Part shown: one piece after another, positions 45,730 to 55,689 of the stretch
Layout of the letters: every line of letters begins with the position of its first letter
How positions within the stretch are numbered: position 1 is the stretch's first letter
Origin: Onthophagus taurus
Taxonomy: Eukaryota > Arthropoda > Insecta > Coleoptera > Scarabaeidae
Length of the DNA stretch: 64,000 bases
Reading direction: 5' to 3'
Assembly (NCBI RefSeq): GCF_036711975.1
Contig: NC_091968.1
Span: 8,308,001-8,372,000, forward strand
Notes under the pieces: model-generated
What the model saw: the letters and a program-made list of their open reading frames with translations, nothing else
Database searches by the model: none
Told to the model about the DNA's origin: nothing
Made by a program: the position numbers and the translations under genes

Positions 45730-47500
45730 TTGAGATTTGAACTGTTTAGCATCAAAGGTCCGGACACGCTCGGGCAACAGCTTGGCGGCGTAATAGTTCA
45801 CACAATCTCGAGCTCTCACAGTACATGTAAAATTTATTTCAATATCGTTATTATTTCTAGTTTGATAATTGTGTTTAAAGTTCGTAAAGTGAGCGATACT
45901 TTACGATATGAGGTTGGATTATTTTTAGTGTATTGTAGACATTCTAGAATATATATACACGGAACAGTCAGAATATTCAGTTCAGAGAATTTGGTTCTAC
46001 AGTATTCGGCAAAGCGCAAACCAATCATGACTCCTTTGCATTGGAAAAGCCTGGACAGCGTGAGCAGAGTGTTCCCAACATAGAATGGCGTAGGAGACTT
46101 CCACAATCAAAGTATCAAATGATACTATATCAGATTTCTAATTGCAAAAATACACTTATTTAACTTCCTGGCCAAGCCAAGTACATAAGCCTCTCACGTT
46201 AGCTTGGAATCAAGTATCACTCCCAGATATTTAACCGGCTGAGTGAGATTTGGAGTAATTTCCTGTAAAGCAAACGTCAATGACTCAGTCTTGAATGCGT
46301 TCAAGATTATTAGATTCAAACCAAGATAGAAGTCTTCGGGTAGTGCTAGACAAAGCCTGATCAAGAGTATTGAAATTAGGGCGGGTTGGGTTGGGTGTTT
46401 ATAGTTGCTGTATCATCCGTATAAAGTACAATCTCCGAGATCTGTGGCAGGCAGCTAGGCATGTCTTTAATAAATATCAAAAACAGCAACGGACCTAGTA
46501 CATTTCCTTGTGGGACTCCGTATGTAACTGTAATTTTATCAGAAGTCTGGTTGTTGAAAGAAACATACTGGGTGCGCTCCGAAAGATAAGACTTAAGCAG
46601 TAGGATGCTGGGTTTACTAAAATGGTGAGCTTTTAATTTTAGCAAGAATAACTCGTGGTCAATGCAGTCGAAAGTCTTCGTCAGATCAAAAAGTGATATC
46701 TCAGGCAGCAGGTTGTTTTCAAAACCATTTTGTATGCATTGAGTTAAGGAGTGTAGTAGGAGATATTTGTTTATCCTGTTGGTAACGTGTAAAATGTAAT
46801 TTCGGGATAGGACAGTGGATTAAAAAATGACAATCCATTAATCATTCCAATATTTCGATCCTATATTGAATCTTTTTCAGGCAGTGAAACACACAACAAG
46901 TTAATACAAATCAAAACCAATCAAATAAGATAAATTTAAAACTTACGATTGTAATGAAATTGTTTAAAATATTAAATACAAAAATATATCGTCTAAATTT
47001 TGCAAATTTCGCTATGATCTGTAACAACGTGGTGTGTTTTCTGTACGAAGAAAAATTTAGACGGTTTTGATTTGGATTAACTTGTAGTGAGTTTCACTCC
47101 CTGAAGAAGATTCAATATAGGATCGAAATATTGGAATGATTAATTGATTGTCATTTTTTAATCCATTGTCCTATCCTGAAATAACATTTTACACGTTAAG
47201 GAGTGTATTACTGAAGTGGTGAACATGCCTCGACGAAAATCAAACTGAGAGGTGTTCAGCATGTGATTTTCCAAATAGTCAACCAGTTGCGATTTAATGA
47301 CAAGTTCAAAAGACAGCAGCTTGCTTGTTCTTAGAGTGTTTTAATTTAGCGTTAGCTCATTTTTTTGTTGTTAAGATAAGCTCTCTTTCTCTATTTAAAT
47401 ATTCTTTGGTAACTAAGCCAGGATCAATATGATGAATGTCAACCAGCAAACGAAGTCTGTCTCTTACCATTCTTATCTCATCATCATTTTTTAAATGCAA
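45730..47500 (-). pseudogene. LINE ORF2 remnant with a 439-bp insertion
   Basis: Reading downward on the - strand: RDRLRLLVDIHHIDPGLVTK-like linker (about 47490-47390), SQFDFRRGMFTTSVIHSL (47270-47208), then beyond the insertion LTQCIQNGFENN, ISLFDLTKTFDCIDHELF, GVPQGNVLGPLLFLIFI and the box YTDD (46645-46376), PVKYLGVILDSKL (about 46230), and the tail LTVPCIYILECLQYTKNN (46106-45834). Stops and shifts are frequent. Confidence 0.75.
46756..47194. mobile_element. Inverted-repeat insertion in a LINE, 13-bp target duplication
   Basis: GTTAAGGAGTGTA occurs at 46743-46755 and 47195-47207. Deleting one copy and the intervening 439 bp restores the LINE reading across the junction. Inside, about 115-bp arms are inverted (ATTTCGGGATAGGACAGTGG against its complement, and AATATTGGAATGATT). 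About 30 bp at the left (46756-46786) have no inverted partner. Confidence 0.75.
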
Positions 47501-47983
47501 ATTATTGCAATGTTTTTTTTTGACGTAATTGTATCGTTTTTGTACTTTATTTAAATAAATATGAATATGAACACCAATTCCGTTAGATATGAAGAAGCAA
47601 TATGGCGCTCATTTTGCATCAAATTTAAAATTGAACCAATTTCACACAAAAATTTTGCGTCATAGATACCAAAATCGCTGGATTTTCTGTATCTTATCTC
47701 TCATTGTGTTTAATTCTTCTTTTGTATTCTAATAAGTTCTTTGTTTTTGGCTACTTTTTTTCTGTGAGTTGTACTAAAAAACATTTTTAGTAATATTGTG
47801 AAATTACTCATTCACAAATTGCTTTATAAAAAAATTTAAACTTTAATCAATTCTAATTTGTTTATCTTAAACATCATGACTCACATCGAATTCAAATTAA
47901 TTTCGTCATCATTTTTTTATTCTTTCTCATTTCCTAGAATTATACGCGTAAAAAAGACGTAGTATACAACTTCCAAGTCAGCA

Positions 47984-48557
47984 AATGGGGTCATACACGA
48001 TTTTTTTTTTATTATATTTTCTGAAAGTTTATATAAAAATATAGTTACCGTTATTTTTTTTTTAAATATTTTCGAACAAAGTCATTGTTAAAAAAATTAT
48101 TGAAAATTTATATACCCATTTGAGCTTTTAAAATTCCCGCGTTGATGACGTACGATTCTCACTTTTGCGTCCCCTGCTCCCCGCTCAAATGCGAGAAAGA
48201 GATGAACGTCATTTAGGTTGTATTGAAAAGAGATAGAGTGTTTGTAGGTTATGTTTATTATGTTTTGTTCATGGATGTAATAGAGACACTGTATTACATC
48301 CATGGTTTTATTTTGACACTGTCACACCGCAAGCGCTATCTAACGGACAATTTAACTTGTTTTAGGCAGTGCGGCTCCTACGTCACAGAAAAGCCGCGAA
48401 ATTATTTCGTTTGAATATTTACTATTTTTCACTTCAAATTACGCAAAATATAAAATTGATCAAAATATTTCTTTTACTTTGTATTCATGCATATACTTGC
48501 ATATATCGTTTGACATAAAAATTTTCTCTAAATTTAATAAGTGTGTATGACCCCATT
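47984..48557. mobile_element. MITE with AATGGGGTCATACAC ends
   Basis: Perfect 15-bp inverted ends lie at 47984-47998 and 48543-48557. In the middle is a perfect 13-bp-arm hairpin CATGGATGTAATA...TATTACATCCATG (48270-48304). A GC-richer block at 48130-48200 and two short ORFs are present, without recognisable motifs. It ends only about 300 bp before the haspin acceptor. Confidence 0.7.
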
Positions 48558-48795
48558 ACCATTTTACTCCCACCTAACTCAAACGACTCAACAAACCGTT
48601 CCGTTTCGAAAAAGTAGGGATAAACCGCTTTTAGCCAGACCTCCACGCCTCGATTTCATATTTCACTAGGCGTTCTTAACTAGAGTTAAGAACACCACGT
48701 GTTTTAAGTTTTAACTCCAACCCAAAAAAAAACGTTCAATTCATCAAACTTATTAAACGTTTCTTTTTAAAACCATTTCTTCGTTTTCGTGTTGT
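48558..48795 (+). promoter_or_regulatory. Candidate alternative promoter / 5' region before the haspin kinase exons
   Basis: The stretch is free of recognised repeats. It has a near-perfect inverted motif with 10-bp arms GTTCTTAACT (48672-48693) and a canonical CACGTG E-box at 48696-48701, followed 95 bp later by an ATG (48796) in frame with the kinase. If transcription starts here, haspin would be a short isoform without the 31110 exon. Confidence 0.35.
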
Positions 48796-48859
48796 ATGCA
48801 TTTGCTAAACGAAACTTTTTTCGACAATTTCACTACGAACCTTACTTATGTCCAACCAG

Positions 48860-51395
48860 CAATCAGCCCCGAGAGCTCGATTCGTGTCGAAGACCAAGAG
48901 GACTTCGAGGCGGTATTTCAACGAACGGTAAATTTACAAGACGACGACACCAAGGGCAGTTTTAACCGAAACGCCGAAGAACTTGGTAAAGAAAAAGGTT
49001 TTAAATTTGGACAAGAAAGGCAAAGCTTTATTGGATACAGGAAAGATTTAAGTGCGAAAGAGATCGTCTTGAAAAAGTGCGAACAAAACGAGGTTTTAGA
49101 TTTTCAAGAATGTTATCCAGAAAGGTGAGTTTAACTTAGTAATAAAAGTAATGATTTAGCTAAAAATTAAGGTCAAATAACGTTCGATATGAGTGAGTCA
49201 TAATTTAAAACTCCAATTTCTTTGTATTTTGTGGTTTATTCATGTGGTGTAAAACGATTTATTTAGGTTAAAATTCAAAGTTTTCCAATTAAATTGAGAA
49301 CGTGCCAAAACCACGTCGCTTTTTAGTTCAAACTGCGTCTAATTTTATTCGGATTTGTTTTTATTTATACCTACATTTGACGTCTCAGTTACGTTTCAAT
49401 CGAAAATTTAAAAAAAAAACATATTTGCGCCACAAATTCTTTATGATTTGTTTTGTTTAAGATGTTTTCATCATAAATAAATTAAATAAAGAAAACCTTG
49501 GTAAACTAATTTCAATGTCATTTGTAAATAAAAGGAAAAGAACAATAGCTTATTGTTTTTGTTTCATTAAAAATATATTATATTATAATAAATAGGCGTC
49601 TGAAGATACAAGGCTAAACCCGAAACTTTCTAATTCTAGGTCTAGTGTTAGTTCTAGTTTTATATTAGCACTATCACTAGAACTAACTCAAGACCTAGAA
49701 CTAGAATCATTCGGGTTTAGCCGTCTTGAGAGACGTGCGGCTAAACACGAATGTTTCTAGTTCTCGATCTAGTGTTAGTTCTAGTTTTATACTAGCACTA
49801 TCACTAGAACTAACATAAGACCTAGAACTAGAATCATTCGGGTTTAGCCGTCTTGAGAGACGTGCGGCTAAACCCTAATGTTTCTAGTTCTCAGTCTAGT
49901 GTTAATTCTAGTAACAGTGTTAGGTAGTGCTAGTTAGCATAAGATATTACTATGTTGTATATTTTTATTGAAATAAAACTAGAACTAACACAAGACCTAG
50001 AACTAGAATCATTCGGGTTTAGCCGTCTTGAGAGACGTGCGGCTAAACCCGAATGTTTCTAGTTCTCGGTCTAGTGTTAGTTCCTGTTTTATACTAGCAC
50101 TATCACTAGAACTAACATAAGAGCTAGAACTAGAATCATTCGGGTTTAGCCGTCTTGAGAGACGTGTGGCTAAACCCGAATGTTTCTAGTTCTCAGTCTA
50201 GTGTTAGTTTTAGTGGCAGTAGTAGGTAGTGCTAATTAGCGCAAGATATTACTATGTTTATTATATTACTATTTTTATTGGACTAAAATATTTTTGACGC
50301 TTCAATTTGAAAACATTAGTCCAAATTATAAAATAGTATATAACTTATTCATAAGATTTTAGATTAATTTAGTTTTACATTTTTAATTTTAGTTCATTAA
50401 AGAATTGTCACAAGATTGCAGAAGGTCTCTATGGGGAAGTTTTTCTCCTCAAAAAATCACCGAAAGAAGTTTCGGTATTAAAAGTAATCCCAATCGAGGG
50501 CTCATACCTCGTTAATGGAGAGCCACAAAAGAAATTTGCGGAAGTCCTATCGGAACTAACAATTCAATCCGAACTGTCATCGTTACGAGATGACGAGAAA
50601 AACCAAACGGAAACGTTTTCTCGGTTAAAGAAAATCTCTTGCGTTCGAGGCCAATACCCACCACGTCTAATCGAACTTTGGGAACTATTCCAAGAAACAT
50701 ACGGCACTGAAAATGACCACCCAAACATTTTTGAAAAGAATCAGATATTTATCGTCTTGGAACTAGAAAATGCTGGTCGTGATTTAGAAAGTTTTGTGTT
50801 CTACAATGCCAAACAGTCTTGGTCTGTTTTTAAACAGATTGTTTGTGGTTTGGCGGTGGCAGAGAATTCTCTAGAATTTGAGCATAGAGATCTACATTGG
50901 GGAAACGTGTTGATATCCTTCAAAGAGCCAAAAGGCTGTGAAAGATATCTATATAATGGTGATGAAATATTGGTGGAAAATAAAGGCGTTAAAGCAACTA
51001 TAATTGACTATACTATGTCAAGAATTAAAAAAAATGGAATTTGTATGTTTAATGATTTAAAGTGTGATTTAGATTTGTTTAAAGGAGAAGGAGATTATCA
51101 ATTTGAAATTTATAGGTTAATGAAGAAGTCAAACGGGTAAGTTTACCTAACAACAAAAATCACTTCAATAAATAAATTATTATCTTATTTTAGAGATAAT
51201 TGGGAGATGTTTGACTCATACTCCAACGTGTTATGGTTACACTACATTTTAGGAAAACTGATAAAAGGAGTGCATTATAGAAGTGAAAAGACGAGGGTGC
51301 ATTTTAATGGAATTAATGCAATGAAAGAATTGCATAAAGTACTACTGAACTATAAAAATGTTAAAGAGTTAGTTAATGATGTAATAAAGTTTTAA
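48860..51395 (+). CDS. haspin: Haspin serine/threonine kinase, kinase-domain exons
   Basis: The exons are 48860-49124 (or from ATG 48796), 50393-51136 and 51194-51395, with GT-AG junctions in matching phase 2. The kinase part reads CHKIAEGLYGEVF (glycine loop), VLKVIPIEGSYLVNG (with the ATP lysine), EVLSELTIQSELS (helix C), IFIVLELENAGRDLE, FEHRDLHWGNVL (catalytic loop), IIDYTMSR (DYT replacing DFG, diagnostic of haspin) and YQFEIYRLMKKSNGDNWE plus PYSNVLW-like SYSNVLWLHY. All are close to human haspin. The enzyme phosphorylates histone H3 Thr3 in mitosis and so positions the chromosomal passenger complex at centromeres. With exon 31110-32607 the full protein would be 902 aa. All key residues are intact. 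The 1268-bp intron 49125-50392 contains CTAG hairpins. Confidence 0.93.
49595..50290. repeat. CTAG-rich hairpin repeat, locus C, in a haspin intron
   Basis: About four hairpins in a row share the core TTTAGCCGTCTTGAGAGACG and its complement, between CATTCGGG arms and CTAGAACTAACATAAGACC-type outer arms. Two longer units also share a tail with GTAGTGCTA and ATATTACTATG. The units are very alike, which suggests local tandem duplication of one fold-back element. Confidence 0.8.
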
Positions 51396-51518
51396 AATGT
51401 TTGTAATACAAGATTTTTATAGAATAAAGTTATTATACATTTGTTGCCTTTGATCTTCATTAAACTTATTGTAAGTTGATTCTAATGATAAGTATATAAT
51501 ATATATCTTTTATCCTAA

Positions 51519-51816
51519 AGTCCCTAGATTATCAAAGTACCGCGGTTCATGAAGCCTGTGTTTCGAGCCAAAATGGCGGTATGACAGCTTGTCAGTGCAT
51601 GTCACTACTTATTTACAAAAAGTGCACGTGTAATAACGCCATCTTGTTGCAAAAATAGCAGTAAGAAGGGCTTTCGACTCTTCAGAGTACCACGAGTAAA
51701 AAAAGGAAAGGAAATTTGGCGTAATTTTATTATCAGAACGACATAGTTTTAAATTTCCCGCTTGATTTTCGAGCCAAAATGGCGGCAACCCGCGGTACTT
51801 TGATAATCTAGGGACT
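51519..51816. mobile_element. MITE with 27-bp perfect ends keeping a THAP-domain fragment
   Basis: The ends start AGTCCCTAGATTATCAAAGT and are perfect inverted repeats for 27 bp, up to ACCGCGG. A TTCGAGCCAAAATGGCGG block appears just inside each end in direct orientation. Between them a short frame (about 51638-51746) reads SCCKNSSKKGFRLFRVPRVK and then KEIWRNFI, the pattern of the first half of a THAP zinc finger, then stops. This points to deletion from a P-element-type or other THAP-bearing transposon. Confidence 0.7.
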
Positions 51817-51904
51817 CTATTTTATCCCAAGGTCCGGTGAGTATTGGTTATAAGGTTATGCAACTCGAAAAATATCTTTATAAAAAAACATTTTATACAA
51901 AAGT

Positions 51905-51980
51905 TGTTCAGACGCACGGCTAAACCCGAATTTTTCTAGTTCTAGGTCTAGTATTAGTTCTAGTTTTAGTGCAATAAAAA
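51905..51980. repeat. CTAG-rich hairpin repeat, locus D (half unit)
   Basis: A single arm: GACGCACGGCTAAACCCGAA, then TTCTAGTTCTAGGTCTAGTA, ending in a TTTTAGTGCAATAAAAATAT tail. It lacks the opposite arm, so it is a truncated copy of the family. Confidence 0.7.
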
Positions 51981-51999
51981 TATACAACATAGTGACATC

Positions 52000-53345
52000 T
52001 AGCAACATCATGTTTGGACTCATTTTAATGTTTTTTTTTAATAAAAAATACATCATAAAAGAACACCATGAAATTGTCCATTTGTCTATTATATGATAAC
52101 TAACTTCAGATTTAAAATGTCAACCTCAATATTTGTAATTTTCATTAAAAATCCTTTAAAATGAGTACAAACACGACATATTTATCTTCAATATTAATGA
52201 AGTTAAGGTCAACTTTCGGTTACAAATGTCAACGTCAATTTTCACATATTTGTAATTGTCGTGAAAAATCCTTTAAAATGAGCCCAAACATGATACGTTT
52301 ACTTCCAATATTAGTCGAGATATAAGCAACTTCCGGTTTGAAATGTCAATGTCATTTTGACAAATTCTTAATTTTCATAAAATATCTTAAAATTAATCAC
52401 AAAAACAAAAATACGATAAAAAAAAATTAAAATTAAGGTTGGTATTAATATTTAATAATTAAATTGTTGTCTTCATTGTTGCTAACTTCGGGTTTAACGC
52501 TTTTTTATTCGAACTTTTTTGTTTTTTGAGATAAGTGCGTCATGTTTGGGCTCATTTTAAAGGTTTTTGAATAAAGAATACATCATGAAAGAACACCATG
52601 AAGTTGTCCATTTGTCTGTTATATGATAACTGACTTCAGGTTTAAAATGTCAACCTCAATTTTGACATATTTGTAATCTTCATTAAAAATCCTTTAAAAT
52701 GAGTATAAACACGACATATTTATCTTCAACATTAATAAAGTTATGGTCAACTTCCGGTTAGAAATTTCAACGTCAATTTTGACATATTTGTAATTGTCGT
52801 GAAAAATCTTTTAAAATGAGCCCAAACATGATACGTTTAATTCCAATATTACTCGAGATATAAGCAACTTCCGATTTGAAATGTCAATGTCATTTTGACA
52901 AATTCTTAATTTTTATAAAATGTCTTAATATTTGTCACAGAAACAAAAATATAATAGAAAAAAAAATAAAAAATTGAGGTTGGTATTAATATTTAAAAAT
53001 TAAATAGCTATCTTAATTGTTGCTAACTTCGGGTTTAACGTTTTTTATTCTAACTTTTTTGTTTTTTGAGATAAGTGCGTCATGTTTGGACTCATTTTAA
53101 AGGTTTTTTAATGAAGATGACAAATATATCAAAATTGACGTTTCAAACCGGAAGTGATTGTATTTCCATTAATATTAAAGTTAAATATGTCGAGTTTGGA
53201 CTCATTTTAAAGGATTTTTTATGAAGTTGACAAATATGTCAAAATTAAAAGTTGAAAGTTCAACTTTTTGGTTTTTTGAGATAAATACGTCAAGTTTGGA
53301 TTCACTTTAAAGGTTATGTTATGAATATTACGAATATAATAATAA
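52000..53345. repeat. Tandem repeat, ~540-bp period, about 2.5 units
   Basis: Blocks beginning ATCATGTTTGGACTCATTTT-like at about 52007, 52546 and 53084 are followed in the first two by CATCATRAAAGAACACCATG and CGACATATTTATCTTCAA. The third is shortened and rearranged. Within each, a smaller motif (AAATGTCAACNTCAATTTTG) is repeated. It is AT-rich and non-coding. Confidence 0.75.
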
Positions 53346-53369
53346 AATTAAAGTTTTTTTCACGACTAA

Positions 53370-53550
53370 CTCCGATTGTTTCTAGTTCTAGGTCTTGTGT
53401 TAGTTCTAGTGATAGTGCTAGCGTAAAACTAGAACTAACACTAGACCTAGAACTAGAAATATTCGGGTTTAGCCGTGCGTCTACAGACTTTTCTAAGTTC
53501 TTGTCTAAAAGACGCCCGCCTAAACCTAAAACTTTCTAGTTCTAGTGTTA
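53370..53550. repeat. CTAG-rich hairpin repeat, locus E
   Basis: Arms TTCTAGTTCTAGGTCTTGTG and AACACTAGACCTAGAACTAG face each other, followed by a second arm with TTCGGGTTTAGCCGTGCGTC. The right side is decayed (AAAGACGCCCGCCTAAACC). Confidence 0.75.
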
Positions 53551-53609
53551 GTTTTATTTTTAATTGTTATTTAACCCTAAATTCTTGTACATTTTAATTG
53601 ATCTAAAAA

Positions 53610-54180
53610 TATTTTTTTTTGATTTAATCCACTTACCTTGCTTATAATTTCATCCATTTACCCATTTTGAATTAAATACAACCTTTAAATCCAATTAATT
53701 ATGTATTTTTCATTAAAAAAACTTAAATTCAACGTCAAATTTGACAAGCAACTGCAATATTTGGATCTTAATCACCATGGTAACCGAGTCAAGTTCGATA
53801 ACCTTAAAATAATAAAATTTTATTCCGATTTTTTTATCAATTCTAACCTAATTTTTATTAATTTAACAACAATTCGAATTCTTTACGATTATCTCGCATT
53901 CATAAAAATTCGTTAATTGTAGTTAATTTAAATCGATTCTAATTAAGAGAAATAAATTAAAAATATCTTTTTTGATTTAATCCACTTACCTTGTTTATAA
54001 TACTCTAGATAAACCAATTTTGAGTTAAATACAGCCTTTTAAACCAATTAAATAAGACTTTTTCCTTAAAAAAACTTAAATTCAATTTCAATTTTGACAA
54101 GCACCTGCAATATTTGGATCTTAATCACCATGGTAACCGAGTCAAGTTGGATAACCTAACAATAAATAAAATTATAACCG
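53610..54180. repeat. Tandem duplication, ~350-bp period
   Basis: TTTGATTTAATCCACTTACC starts both units (about 53620 and 53970), and both end in AATCACCATGGTAACCGAGT followed by AAGTT. The two units differ by scattered substitutions. It lies just upstream of HACD3. The repeated ACCATGGT is a perfect 8-bp palindrome. Confidence 0.75.
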
Positions 54181-54421
54181 TTAATATTTCGCTTTATATT
54201 TTAATATTTTTTTTTATTTTAATTTATCTTTTTTTTATATACATATTTTTGTATATTTTATATTTTTGTATCCCTAGGGACTTTATTTTGTTTTATCCTA
54301 TCCTTTTATCTACTGCCATCTATACGCATTTTTAACAATTACAAAACTGACAGTTCACCATTTTTTGACATAAACCGCATAAACCTCATAAAAAGACTAA
54401 TTTAGCCCCCTTTTCGAGATC

Positions 54422-55687
54422 ATGGACAATCTAAGTCCCTTCATATACTGGGCACAATCCTCCAAAAACATCTTTTTAAAAGTTGATGTCCGAAATGTTA
54501 AGGTAAAACCGTTAACAAGAAAAAACATAACCTCACTTATATGTTTTTAATTTTTAAGGAACCACAAGTAAATATTGAAGGTAGAAAAATCACGTTTTTC
54601 GGTGAAGGAGAAGGCGCTAGGGGTTTAAATAAATATGAATTTGCAATGGATTTTTACGGGGATGTGTCAAAAGTGCGAAAAATTAAACCTTGTCATATCA
54701 AAAATTATAGAATTTATATATTTTTTTAGGATTACACTATGAAAATCCACGATTCAAAGGTCGATTTTAATTTGGTTAAAACGGAGGAGGGGTTTTGGCC
54801 TCGATTAATATCGCAACCTCAAAAACCTGCTTGGTTAAAAATCGATTTCGATAAGTGGCAAAGTGAGGAAGACTTGAATGATGAAGTTCGTGATATTCGT
54901 GATGATTATCCCGATATTTACGAGAAGTTGCAAAAAGAAGAACAAGGTTATAAAAAAGGTTGTTTTTATTTTAATCATTTATTGAGTACTAAATATTTTT
55001 CCTTTTGTTTTAGAAGATTTTAAAAAAGTCTTTATGATTTGCCACAATTTCTTCATGTACTTAGGCTTTTTCTACATCCTGTGCGTTTTGGGTGTTCGCT
55101 TTTTAAAAGAAGGTCCCGATTCATACTCCGGGACTTACGATTCAGTTGGATTTTTAATGAAGCTACTTCACGTTTTGATGTCTTTAGAAATAATTTATCC
55201 GATTTTAGGTTACTCGAAAGGCTCACCATTGATTAATTTTATGCAAATTTTCGGCCGTTGTTTCGTTTTATTCGGAATGATTTCTCCAGAGCCTCGAATG
55301 CAAATAAAACCAGTTGTTTTCTATTTATTCCTTGTTTGGAGTTCAGTCGAACTTGTTAGATATCCTTATTATATAACGCAATTATATAAGAAGGAAAATG
55401 CTTGGTTAACTTGGTTGAGGTACACGGTTTGGATACCTTTGTATCCCTTAGGATTTCTTTGTGAAGGAATTATTGTATTAAGAAGCATTCCCTATGCTGA
55501 AGAAACTAAGTTATTCACTTTGTCTTTACCGAACTATTATAATTTCGTTTTTGATTATCCAACAGTTTTAAGAATTTATATGTTTGTGTTTGTAAGTTCT
55601 ATGTATTCCATGATGTCTTATATGTATAAAGGGAGGAAGGCCAGATTAGGACCCCACAAAAAAAGCAAAATTCAAAAGATTAAGTGA
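54422..55687 (+). CDS. HACD3: Very-long-chain (3R)-3-hydroxyacyl-CoA dehydratase 3 (HACD3/PTPLAD1), complete
   Basis: The four exons are 54422-54502, 54559-54672, 54730-54958 and 55014-55687, with three short introns (55-57 bp) and consistent phases, giving 365 aa (human HACD3 is of similar length). Residues 1 to about 110 form a p23/CS domain (FIYWAQSS, VNIEGRKITFFGEGEG, WPRLISQPQKPAWLKIDFDKW). A coiled linker follows, and from about residue 145 the multi-helix PTPLA domain with VELVRYPYYI and WLRYTVWIPLYPLGFLCEG. In this family the catalytic pair is a Tyr and a Glu seven residues apart, here Y285 and E292. The C-terminus is lysine-rich (KKSKIQKIK), fitting ER retention. It dehydrates 3-hydroxyacyl-CoA in fatty-acid elongation at the ER membrane. 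The donor of intron 2 (AAA|GTGCGA) is weak. Confidence 0.95.
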
Positions 55688-55689
55688 GA

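Larger units (their letters stand above)
32608..48859 (+). other. Putative 16.25 kb haspin intron 1, packed with transposons
   Basis: The donor GTAAGT is at 32608 and the acceptor TTATGTCCAACCAG ends at 48859. A pyrimidine-biased stretch precedes the acceptor. Everything readable inside is mobile: two piggyBac copies, three or more LINEs, one TTAA-flanked transposon and several MITEs. No other host exon was recognised inside on the + strand. Confidence 0.6.
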
